A DNA stretch of 10,004 bases from Candidatus Colimonas fimequi. Lineage in GTDB: Bacteria > Bacillota > Clostridia > Peptostreptococcales > Anaerovoracaceae. Location: contig JAGHTQ010000246.1 in the NCBI GenBank assembly GCA_018065295.1, forward strand, positions 1 to 10,004, written 5' to 3'. Position numbers and translations under genes: made by a program. The stretch's first letter is position 1, and each line of letters begins with the position of its first letter. The notes beneath the pieces are model-generated. The model saw only the letters and a list, made by a program, of their open reading frames with translations, was not told where the DNA came from and made no database searches. Shown piece by piece: positions 1 through 6,132 of this stretch.

Positions 1-230
1 GATTGAACCTCCGCAGGGGTTCGTCAAGGTGGTAGGGTTCGGAGCGGAGACATTCGGGGCACGCACAGTTTGAACGTAGTGAGTTTGCGTGCCATCTCCT
101 ATTTGTTTCCGCTCTGGACCCAGCACCTTAGAATCCTGAGGACCAGTTCTTATCATAGCCGCCCAGCACCCTGTACAGGATAGATTCCGTGTCCGCGTCC
201 CACCAACCCTATTTCCCAATCCCCCTTCCC
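1..230. other. Unassigned G/C-rich structured region, no convincing gene
   Basis: No recognisable protein gene is present here. The stretch is visibly richer in G and C than the genes that follow and is dense in inverted repeats: 36-48 with 108-120, 58-65 with 86-93, and ATCCTG 133-138 with CAGGAT 176-181. A 9-bp direct repeat CCCAGCACC occurs at 119-127 and 162-170. One minus-strand frame is free of stops from about 246 to the left edge, but its translation resembles no protein I know. I looked for landmarks of SRP RNA, tmRNA, RNase P RNA and common riboswitches and found none that hold. It could be the right end of a structural RNA that starts outside the window, or a structured intergenic repeat. 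Seen: the repeats. Inferred: an RNA or repeat origin. Confidence 0.5.
36..120. repeat. Nested inverted repeat (RNA stem-loop candidate)
   Basis: Bases 36-48 (GGTTCGGAGCGGA) pair along their full 13-bp length with 108-120 (TCCGCTCTGGACC), counting two G-T wobbles. Inside lies a second, perfect 8-bp stem, GGCACGCA (58-65) with TGCGTGCC (86-93), closing a 20-base apex. The use of wobble pairs suggests selection at the RNA level rather than a DNA palindrome, and fits + strand transcription best. No T-run follows, so it is not an intrinsic terminator. Family unknown. Confidence 0.6.
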
Positions 231-240
231 GTGTTATAAT
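212..240 (+). promoter_or_regulatory. Promoter for the yhaM-recD2-comF cluster
   Basis: TATAAT at 235-240 is a perfect -10 and is preceded by TG at 232-233 in the extended -10 position. The -35 at 17-bp spacing (TTTCCC, 212-217) is poor, as is usual when an extended -10 compensates. Transcription would start near 247, giving a leader of about 44 nt before the ATG at 291. The -35 zone lies inside a C-run tract whose minus strand has four G-runs. Confidence 0.7.
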
Positions 241-290
241 GAAGTGTCATTTACGAAGGTTGCAAACCAGCAATTGAAAGGAATTTTTAT

Positions 291-1250
291 ATGAAAGACA
301 TCTACATTTCAGATATTAAGGTAAATCAGGAAATCACATCATATTTCATCGTTAAGAAATCAGAAATCAAGGTTGGTTCAAACCGCAAGGCATATCTGGA
401 CCTGCTCCTGGCAGACTCAACTGGTGAGATCAGCGCTAAGAAGTGGGACATTGCAGATGAAGAAATGCCTGGACTTAAGAGAATTGTAGAGGGCAAGATC
501 ATTAAGGTTAGAGCCCTTGTTAACGAGTGGAACGGCATGAAGCAGCTGAGAGTTAGTCGCATCAGAATGACTGGAGCAGAGGATAATCTGGTTATGACTG
601 ATTACATCAAGGCGGCTCCTGAAGATGCTGAGACTATGTATAATTTCATCAGAGGTAAGGCTGCGGCTTTCACTGATGTTGACCTTAGAAATATCTGCCT
701 TAAGCAGCTTGATGATAACAGAGATAAGCTGATGTATTATCCGGCAGCACAGAAGAATCATCATGCAGAGATGGCAGGACTTCTTTATCACGTTAAGAGA
801 ATGCTCATGATGGGTGAGCGTGCATGCCAGGTTTATACTAACCTGAATGCTGAGCTGGTTATGGCAGGCGTAATTCTTCACGATATGGAGAAGATTAACG
901 AGATTGAATCAAATGAACTGGGCATTTCAACAGGTTATTCATTTGAAGGTAAGATGCTGGGCCATCTGGTTCAGGGCGTTAAGACAATCGATAGACTTGC
1001 TAGAGAACTGAACATCCCAGAAGAGAAGGCAATCATGCTTGAACACATGATGCTGACACATCACTATGAACCTGAATTCGGCAGTCCTAAGAAGCCACTG
1101 TTCCCAGAAGCTGAGATGCTCCACTATCTGGACATGATCGATGCGAAGATGTTCGATATGCAGGAAGCTCTCGAGAAGACAGAAGCAGGAGAATTCAGCG
1201 ACAGAGTATGGACTCTGGACAACAGAACTGTTTATAAATCAACACTCTAA
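291..1250 (+). CDS. yhaM: YhaM-family 3'-5' exoribonuclease (OB-fold plus HD domain)
   Basis: Probable cytoplasmic 3'-5' exoribonuclease of the YhaM type, which trims RNA and in some species ssDNA using divalent metal ions. The 319-residue length matches the family. The N-terminal third (about 10-90) has the hydrophobic pattern of a nucleic-acid-binding OB fold. The C-terminal part is an HD phosphohydrolase domain with the metal-ligand series H157/H158 and H167, the H197-D198 pair in LHD, H252, H257-H258, and D281/D284 in LDMIDAKM. The ATG is preceded by GAAAGGAA (276-283) at good spacing and by an extended -10 promoter. It is the first gene of an apparent operon, 48 nt before recD2; a nuclease beside a helicase suggests nucleic-acid processing, but that link is inference. 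An alternative name is simply HD domain protein; whether RNA or DNA is the main substrate cannot be read from sequence. Confidence 0.85.
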   Translation: MKDIYISDIKVNQEITSYFIVKKSEIKVGSNRKAYLDLLLADSTGEISAKKWDIADEEMPGLKRIVEGKIIKVRALVNEWNGMKQLRVSRIRMTGAEDNLVMTDYIKAAPEDAETMYNFIRGKAAAFTDVDLRNICLKQLDDNRDKLMYYPAAQKNHHAEMAGLLYHVKRMLMMGERACQVYTNLNAELVMAGVILHDMEKINEIESNELGISTGYSFEGKMLGHLVQGVKTIDRLARELNIPEEKAIMLEHMMLTHHYEPEFGSPKKPLFPEAEMLHYLDMIDAKMFDMQEALEKTEAGEFSDRVWTLDNRTVYKSTL

Positions 1251-1298
1251 TCCTAGCGACTGAGTGTGACCGGGTAAGGACCCAATAGAGATATAAGG

Positions 1299-3518
1299 AT
1301 GCTTGAAGAATACAGAGGCGCAATAGTAGAGATAATTTACCATAATAATGAGAATGGCTATACTGTAGCTATTTTTGAGACTGAACTGGAGGCATTTACC
1401 GTAGTTGGTACATTGCCTTCTGTTAGTGTGGGCAGAAGTTATACTCTCAGAGGCGAATTTAAGGAGCACCCAACTTACGGCGAACAGTTTGCTATCCGAG
1501 AATTCCAGGAAGAACTACCTTCAACTAAGGAAGGAATCAGAGAATTTCTGGCATCTGGCATCATGAAGGGCGTTGGTAAGAAGACTGCCCAGCTCATCGT
1601 TAGCCATTTCGGAGAGAAGACACTTGACATTATCGATAATCATCCAGAGAGACTCACTGAGGTTTCTGGAGTTGGCCCTAAGACTGCAGAGAAGATCGCA
1701 GATTCATATAAACTACACAGAGAATTCGCGAATATCACACTCTATCTGCAGAGCTATGGGATAAACTCAAATTACGCAATGAAACTGTACCAGGTATACG
1801 GAAGTGATACCATCCAGGCGGTGGAGGAGAATCCGTACAGACTGGTTGACGATATCTTCGGTATCGGATTCAAGAAGGCGGACGCCATTGCTCACAAGAT
1901 CGGCATCGAAGATGACGACCCATTTAGAGTGGCAAGCGGTGTAAGGTTCACACTTGCATACTTTGCAGGAGAGGGGAGCACATACCTTCCAAAGGACATC
2001 CTTTGCGAGAAGGCGGGAGCACTCCTGGATCTTCCTATGGACACCATCGAGGATACCCTCCTTGAGATGGCCTTCGAAGGTCAAATTCACATGGAGAACC
2101 TTGAGGGCAGAATCGATGTTTACCTCATGCCATACTACATGGCTGAGCAGAACGTGTGCAAGTGCCTTGCCAAGTTAAATGGCGCAAGGCTAAAGCCTAT
2201 TTCAGGCCGTTTCGACAGCCTTGTTGCCAAGACTGAGAGAGACAGCGGCATCACCCTCAGCCAGCAGCAAAAGCGCGCCGTTGAACTGTCAATTGGCGCG
2301 GGCGTATCAGTAATCACTGGTGGCCCGGGTACTGGTAAGACAACGATTATTAACACGATAATCAATATACTTGAATCAAGCGAACTGAAGGTTGCAATTG
2401 CGGCACCTACAGGTCGTGCAGCTAAGAGAATTACTGAGACATCAGGCCACTATGCATCAACAATTCATAGGCTTCTTGACTATTACTACTCAGAAGATGA
2501 GAGCAATATGCAGTTCGGACACAATGCCGACGAGCCGTTGGATTACGATGCAGTAATCGTAGACGAGGCGTCCATGATCGACCTTATGCTCATGAACGGA
2601 CTTGTCAGTGCTATAAGACCGGGAACAAGATTTATCATCGTAGGCGATGCTGACCAGCTGCCATCAGTTGGCGCTGGCAACGTGCTCAAGGATATTCTGG
2701 ACAGCGAATTCGTACTTTCAACCAAGCTAACAGAGATTTTCAGACAGGCACAGGAGAGCATGATCGTAGTCAATGCTCATCGCATCAATCACGGTGAATA
2801 TCCGGACCTTAACGCTAAGGACAAGGACTTCTTCATGGTAAGACGAAATAAAGAGAAGGAGATGCTTGAGACTATCAAGGATCTTTGCATAAGACGTCTT
2901 CCTCAGTACTACGAGGGTGTATCGCCAATTAGCGATATTCAGATTCTCACACCAGTCCGCAAGGGACTTCTTGGCTGCATCAATCTCAACATTGAGATGC
3001 AGGCGATCCTTAATCCGCCTGCACCTGAACTTGCAGAGAAAACTCACGGGGATAGAACTTTTCGTGAGGGCGATAAGGTAATGCAGATTAAGAACAACTA
3101 TCAGCTTAAGTGGAAGAACCGTGAGGATTTCACTGAAGGCGAAGGTGTATTCAATGGAGACGTTGGTTTCATTGACACAGTTGATACAGAATTTAACGAA
3201 CTCACAGTCGTTTTTGACGACGTGAAATACGTGACATATAGTTTCAATCAGCTGGATGAGCTGGAACTGGCATATGCCGTTACAGTTCACAAGAGCCAGG
3301 GAAGTGAGTTCCCTATCGTGCTCATGCCAGTCAGCTGGTTTCCACCGATGCTGGCGACAAGAAATCTGCTGTACACAGCAGTAACAAGGGGTAAGAAGGT
3401 TGTTGTTCTGGTAGGATCAGAGAACAAGCTTAACGGTATGGTTGATAACAACAGAATCAATCTTAGATATTCAGGATTGGGAGCGCGCCTTAGAAGACTG
3501 CTGGAGATGAATATTTAG
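1299..3518 (+). CDS. recD2: RecD2-type ATP-dependent 5'-3' DNA helicase
   Basis: SF1B helicase that unwinds DNA 5' to 3' using ATP. RecD2 acts without RecBC and is linked in Bacillus and Deinococcus to mismatch repair, replication-fork stability and damage tolerance. Its 739 residues match the RecD2 size. The order is an N-terminal OB-like region (1-75, with the typical opening YHNNENGYTV), helix-hairpin-helix motifs near 87-110 (MKGVGKKTA), 122-138 (VSGVGPKTA) and 186-203 (FGIGFKKA), then the motor: Walker A GGPGTGKTT at 341-349, Walker B DEAS at 422-425, GDADQLPSVGAGN, LTEIFRQ, and the late motif VHKSQGSE at 663-670 followed by YTAVTRGKK. All catalytic motifs are intact. The start is set by homology to the family opening; the ribosome binding site is weak (AGAG or AAGG very close to the ATG), so translation may be modest or coupled to yhaM upstream. 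Confidence 0.95.
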   Translation: MLEEYRGAIVEIIYHNNENGYTVAIFETELEAFTVVGTLPSVSVGRSYTLRGEFKEHPTYGEQFAIREFQEELPSTKEGIREFLASGIMKGVGKKTAQLIVSHFGEKTLDIIDNHPERLTEVSGVGPKTAEKIADSYKLHREFANITLYLQSYGINSNYAMKLYQVYGSDTIQAVEENPYRLVDDIFGIGFKKADAIAHKIGIEDDDPFRVASGVRFTLAYFAGEGSTYLPKDILCEKAGALLDLPMDTIEDTLLEMAFEGQIHMENLEGRIDVYLMPYYMAEQNVCKCLAKLNGARLKPISGRFDSLVAKTERDSGITLSQQQKRAVELSIGAGVSVITGGPGTGKTTIINTIINILESSELKVAIAAPTGRAAKRITETSGHYASTIHRLLDYYYSEDESNMQFGHNADEPLDYDAVIVDEASMIDLMLMNGLVSAIRPGTRFIIVGDADQLPSVGAGNVLKDILDSEFVLSTKLTEIFRQAQESMIVVNAHRINHGEYPDLNAKDKDFFMVRRNKEKEMLETIKDLCIRRLPQYYEGVSPISDIQILTPVRKGLLGCINLNIEMQAILNPPAPELAEKTHGDRTFREGDKVMQIKNNYQLKWKNREDFTEGEGVFNGDVGFIDTVDTEFNELTVVFDDVKYVTYSFNQLDELELAYAVTVHKSQGSEFPIVLMPVSWFPPMLATRNLLYTAVTRGKKVVVLVGSENKLNGMVDNNRINLRYSGLGARLRRLLEMNI

Positions 3519-3527
3519 GAGCGGAGA

Positions 3528-4286
3528 TTGAAGATTAGCAAGATATTAGATGGGGTGCTGGAAGCGGTGTTTCCATCAAACATCTACTGCATTAGCTGCG
3601 GGTGTCTAATTGATAGAGATAGACACTATTCCATTTGCGATAAGTGCATGGGCAAGATCCACTGGATTACAGGTAACAGCTGCCGCAGGTGCGGCAAGGA
3701 TCTTGGGGAGCATTTCAGAGGGAGCACGTGCTATAACTGCATGATCAGGGAGCACAAGTTCGTCAGGGGCATAAGCTGCATGACCTACGGGCTCGTTGAG
3801 AGGCAGATGATACTTGATTACAAGTACAATGGCAAAGGCTACATGGGCGTTAAATTCGGCGACATTCTGGCGGACAAACTGGGCTCAGATCCGCTGGAAG
3901 TTGACGTGATTGTTCCGGTGCCAATTCACAAAAGCAGAGAGCGCAAGAGAGGCTATAATCAGACGGCTATTATGGCCCGCAGACTATCCCAGTTAACTCA
4001 CATCCCCGTCAGAGTTAATGGGTGCACCAGGGTCAGGCAGACAACTCTCCTTAGGTCCATGAATCCTCTAGAAAGAGAGGCCGCAATGGAAGGTGCGTTC
4101 GCTGTTTCACAAAATGAAAAAAAGCATATATTAGGTAAGAAAATACTTCTAGTTGATGATATAATTACTACAGGAGCAACAGTAGATTCATGCGCTGGAG
4201 CATTACTTGATGCAGGCGCAGATTGTGTATATCTACTAACTCTTGCCTCCGGAGGCAACAGGAAGCCTGCGGATATAGACAACTGA
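3528..4286 (+). CDS. comF: ComF-family protein, zinc-finger plus phosphoribosyltransferase domain
   Basis: ComF/ComFC-type cytoplasmic protein, associated with handling of incoming ssDNA during natural transformation in competent species, though many non-competent Clostridia keep it. The N-terminal 75 residues hold four CxxC pairs (C21/C24, C37/C40, C52/C55, C68/C71) that could bind two zinc ions. The C-terminal half is a type I phosphoribosyltransferase fold with VPVPIHKSRERKRGYNQ and the PRPP-loop motif VDDIITTGAT at 209-218. At 252 residues it is full length. The start is TTG at 3528, chosen because AGGAG (3517-3521) lies 6 nt upstream and overlaps the recD2 stop, which implies co-transcription and translational coupling. 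No ComFA helicase is adjacent; recD2 takes that neighbour position. Codons from about 4105 to 4240 are noticeably more A+T-rich than the rest of the gene. The enzyme's substrate is unknown. Confidence 0.9.
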   Translation: MKISKILDGVLEAVFPSNIYCISCGCLIDRDRHYSICDKCMGKIHWITGNSCRRCGKDLGEHFRGSTCYNCMIREHKFVRGISCMTYGLVERQMILDYKYNGKGYMGVKFGDILADKLGSDPLEVDVIVPVPIHKSRERKRGYNQTAIMARRLSQLTHIPVRVNGCTRVRQTTLLRSMNPLEREAAMEGAFAVSQNEKKHILGKKILLVDDIITTGATVDSCAGALLDAGADCVYLLTLASGGNRKPADIDN

Positions 4287-4318
4287 ATAATGATAGGGAA
4301 ATTTGGATTTGCCGTAGG

Positions 4319-4501
4319 ATCTGCTGGCAGCTCAGGTCTGTGGTTGAAAGGCCATGCCAGCTACGGGCGAAAGGTCCCACGTAAACCAGGGAAGAGATAG
4401 TACCTGGCGATCATGGCGTAGTTTAGAAGTAAGTCCTCCGGGAAACCCGGGTCAAGGCAAGTGTGGGGGCAAAGATCAGGTCAGCTGAGCCGCCAGCAGA
4501 T
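4319..4501 (+). ncRNA. raiA RNA: raiA-type structured noncoding RNA
   Basis: The 280-nt gap between comF and hpf holds a compact structured RNA. Its ends form a perfect 10-bp helix, ATCTGCTGGC (4319-4328) with GCCAGCAGAT (4492-4501), continued after a small mismatch by GCTCAG (4330-4335) with CTGAGC (4485-4490). Inside are CCGGG/CCCGG (4438-4442 with 4446-4450, AAA loop), CCAGG/CCTGG (4386-4390 with 4403-4407) and GCCATG/CATGGC (4351-4356 with 4412-4417). CTACG (4361-4365) with CGTAG (4417-4421) and TCCCAC (4375-4380) with GTGGGG (4463-4468) could add pseudoknots. Known: the raiA motif is a conserved RNA of Bacillota and Actinomycetota, around 200 nt, typically lying just upstream of raiA/hpf. 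Position, size and closed multi-helix form all fit. I did not recognise it by a consensus string, so the family name rests on context plus fold. I see no convincing promoter directly before it; it may be processed from the comF transcript or use a promoter I cannot recognise. Confidence 0.82.
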
Positions 4502-4505
4502 TCTA

Positions 4506-4535
4506 TTGTAAATTCAACATATAGTATGGTAAAAT
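4506..4535 (+). promoter_or_regulatory. Promoter for hpf
   Basis: TTGTAA (4506-4511) and TAAAAT (4530-4535) are separated by 18 bp and lie between the structured RNA and hpf. Transcription would start near 4542 and give a leader of about 25 nt containing AAGGAGGT (4553-4560), a nearly ideal ribosome binding site 6 nt before the ATG. The -35 shares its first bases with the tail just past the RNA's closing helix. Confidence 0.55.
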
Positions 4536-4566
4536 AAAGAAAAGCCCATAATAAGGAGGTAATATT

Positions 4567-5094
4567 ATGAGAACTATCATTACCGGCAAGAACTACAGTC
4601 CAAGCGATAAGCTGAAGGAAACAATCGAGAAGAAGTTCCAGAAGCTTGATAAGTACTTCTCCGATGATATTACAGGCAATGTAATGGTTATCCGTGAGAA
4701 GAGTGACTACAAGGTAGAAGCGACTATCAATGCTAAGGGCACATTATTCAGAGCTGAAGTTAAAGCTCAGGATCCATACGACTGCGTAGACAGAACAATT
4801 GAGAAACTGTCCAAGCAGATGTCAAGATTCAAGTCAAAGCTCCAGAAGAAGTACAAGGGACAGAAGGACTTCGCTTTCGCAGAACTGCCTGAAATAGAAG
4901 ATGAACAGGAAGAAATCAAGGTTGTGAAGAAGAAGAAGTTTGACCTGGTTCCAATGACAGCAGACGAAGCTATCGTTCAGATGGAACTGCTGGCTCACAG
5001 TTTCTACATGTTCCTGAACATCGAGACTGACGCAGTAAACGTTGTTTATAAGAGAGATGACGGCGCTTACGGTGTACTGGAAGCTGCATACTAA
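4567..5094 (+). CDS. hpf: Long-form ribosome hibernation promoting factor
   Basis: Binds the 30S decoding region of idle ribosomes and, in the long form, dimerises them into inactive 100S particles during stationary phase or stress. The 175-residue length fits the long form. Residues 1-105 are the ribosome-binding RaiA/YfiA domain (start MRTIITGKNY, with basic helix SKQMSRFKSKLQKKYKG). A charged linker of about 106-122 (EDEQEEIKVVKKKKFD) leads to the C-terminal dimerisation domain, which carries the family pattern MTADEAIVQMELLAHSFYMF and NVVYKRDDGAYGVLE. The start is unambiguous because of the AAGGAGGT site. The gene has its own promoter after the raiA RNA and its own terminator, so it is probably a single-gene unit. 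The protein is often itself named RaiA, the source of the RNA's name. Confidence 0.96.
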   Translation: MRTIITGKNYSPSDKLKETIEKKFQKLDKYFSDDITGNVMVIREKSDYKVEATINAKGTLFRAEVKAQDPYDCVDRTIEKLSKQMSRFKSKLQKKYKGQKDFAFAELPEIEDEQEEIKVVKKKKFDLVPMTADEAIVQMELLAHSFYMFLNIETDAVNVVYKRDDGAYGVLEAAY

Positions 5095-5123
5095 GCTTAA
5101 TAATAATTACATAAGAATATAAC

Positions 5124-5153
5124 AAATGGCGGGGTTTATCCCCGCTATTTTTG
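5124..5153 (+). terminator. Intrinsic terminator of hpf
   Basis: GCGGGG (5129-5134) pairs with CCCCGC (5140-5145) around a 5-base loop. The stem extends outward through a G-T wobble and A-T pairs to 5124/5150. The arm ends in a T-rich run (TATTTTTGT, 5146-5154). It lies 30 nt past the hpf stop. Confidence 0.92.
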
Positions 5154-5158
5154 TGGGG

Positions 5159-5190
5159 AAAATGACTATAAAAGTGACCGAAAAAGTGAC
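5159..5190. repeat. Three AAAA(G)TGAC direct repeats in 12-bp register
   Basis: AAAATGAC (5159-5166), AAAAGTGAC (5170-5178) and AAAAGTGAC (5182-5190) place TGAC at 5163, 5175 and 5187, exactly 12 bp apart. They start right after the hpf terminator and end 33 bp before the cdaA -35. They could be tandem sites for a regulator of the cdaA operon. Alternatively they may be the remnant of an insertion-sequence end: IS21-family termini carry multiple short repeats of similar flavour. I cannot decide between these. Confidence 0.55.
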
Positions 5191-5223
5191 TTGGAAATAT
5201 ACCCTCCTCAGCCTATGTTACGG

Positions 5224-5252
5224 TTGAAAAGGAATCACAATTTCTGTAAAAT
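5224..5252 (+). promoter_or_regulatory. Promoter for cdaA-cdaR-glmM
   Basis: TTGAAA (5224-5229) and TAAAAT (5247-5252) are separated by an ideal 17 bp. Transcription would begin near 5259, about 25 nt before the cdaA ATG, whose ribosome binding site is AAGGTGA (5273-5279). No other good promoter is seen through glmM. Confidence 0.8.
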
Positions 5253-5283
5253 AAAAGGGGTATGGTTTAATTAAGGTGAAAGT

Positions 5284-6132
5284 ATGACAGAACATTTTAA
5301 CAACGTATTTTATGGCATTACAGCCATGGACATAATAGATATATTACTTGTTGCATTTCTTGTATATAAGGTGCTGGAATTTATCCACAAGACTGGAGCA
5401 TCACAGTTGCTTAAGGGCATTGGCCTTCTTATTCTGGCCATGATTTTATCGGATGCTTTCGAGCTTCATACAGTTAACTGGATACTGAAGAGCGTAGTAG
5501 CACTGGGTGCTGTTGCAATTCTTATTATCTTCCAGCCTGAACTTAGACGTGCCCTTGAATCAATGGGTAGAAATCAGTTCTTCAATTCTTCAAGCAGAAT
5601 GGCTAAGGAGAAGGGCAAGCACATCGTCTCAGAAATCGTAAGTGCTGTTGAGTCTTTCTCAAGAGACAGAACTGGTGCTTTAATCGTATTCGAGAGACAG
5701 TCATCTCTTAACGATATCGTTGAGAAGAGCGGAACAATTGTAGATGCAGCAATCACAGATCAGATTCTGGGAAACATCTTCTACGAAGGTGCACCACTTC
5801 ATGACGGCGCAGTAATCATCAAGGATGGCAGAGTTCACGCAGCAGGCTGCGTACTTCCGCTTACAGGAAGACAGGAGTTTGCTAAGGAACTTGGCACTAG
5901 ACATAGAGCAGGCCTTGGTATCACAGAGCATTCGGATGCACTGGTACTCATCGTATCAGAAGAAACAGGCATCATCTCAATGGCTCACGATGGTGAACTT
6001 GAGAGATTCCTTGATCTGAAGACAGTAGAGAAGACGCTCCTTGGAATGTTCATTAAGAATGAGCAGAAGAGCGCATCAAACTCTTGGTTTGGTAAAATCT
6101 TTAACGGAAGGGGGAAGCGCGATGTTAAGTAA
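5284..6132 (+). CDS. cdaA: Diadenylate cyclase CdaA (c-di-AMP synthase)
   Basis: Condenses two ATP into the second messenger c-di-AMP, which controls potassium and osmolyte transport and cell-wall homeostasis. The 282-residue protein has three N-terminal membrane helices (about 14-36, 43-60 and 63-82), a short coiled segment around 85-100 (FQPELRRALESMGR), then the DAC catalytic domain. Both catalytic signatures are intact: D174-G175-A176 in LHDGAVII, and R206-H207-R208 in GTRHRAGLGITE. The C-terminal tail is basic and of low conservation. It is the first gene of the conserved cdaA-cdaR-glmM cluster and overlaps cdaR by 11 nt. It is the only diadenylate cyclase visible in this window; whether the genome has a DisA as well cannot be told. 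Confidence 0.97.
   Translation: MTEHFNNVFYGITAMDIIDILLVAFLVYKVLEFIHKTGASQLLKGIGLLILAMILSDAFELHTVNWILKSVVALGAVAILIIFQPELRRALESMGRNQFFNSSSRMAKEKGKHIVSEIVSAVESFSRDRTGALIVFERQSSLNDIVEKSGTIVDAAITDQILGNIFYEGAPLHDGAVIIKDGRVHAAGCVLPLTGRQEFAKELGTRHRAGLGITEHSDALVLIVSEETGIISMAHDGELERFLDLKTVEKTLLGMFIKNEQKSASNSWFGKIFNGRGKRDVK

Noticed and set aside
1..20. Minus-strand GCGGAGGTTCAATC looks like half of a tRNA T-arm at the edge
   Set aside because: The adjacent 60 bases on that strand show no anticodon arm, D arm or acceptor partner, so a tRNA is not supported; the other half is outside the window.
1..230. SRP RNA, tmRNA or RNase P RNA
   Set aside because: The conserved strings of each (for example GGAAG-AGCAGC for SRP and GAGGAAAGTCC for RNase P) are absent on both strands, and the internal stems do not match the SRP rod.
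1..246. Minus-strand reading frame without stops for about 82 codons to the left edge
   Set aside because: It lacks a ribosome binding site and a credible start, overlaps a strong forward promoter at its beginning, is rich in Gly, Thr, Pro and Arg in a way typical of translated G/C-rich noncoding DNA, and resembles no family I know.
2727..3290. 187-codon minus-strand frame inside recD2
   Set aside because: It is a shadow of a fully supported gene; its translation is Cys/Ile/Leu-rich with no family resemblance and no start signal.
4240..4275. GCCTCCGGAGGC palindrome near the end of comF as a terminator
   Set aside because: It lies inside the coding sequence and no T-run follows.
6041..6121. 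Longer cdaR starting at the upstream ATG
   Set aside because: The extra 27 residues overlap cdaA in another frame, have no ribosome binding site, and would push the membrane anchor away from the N-terminus.
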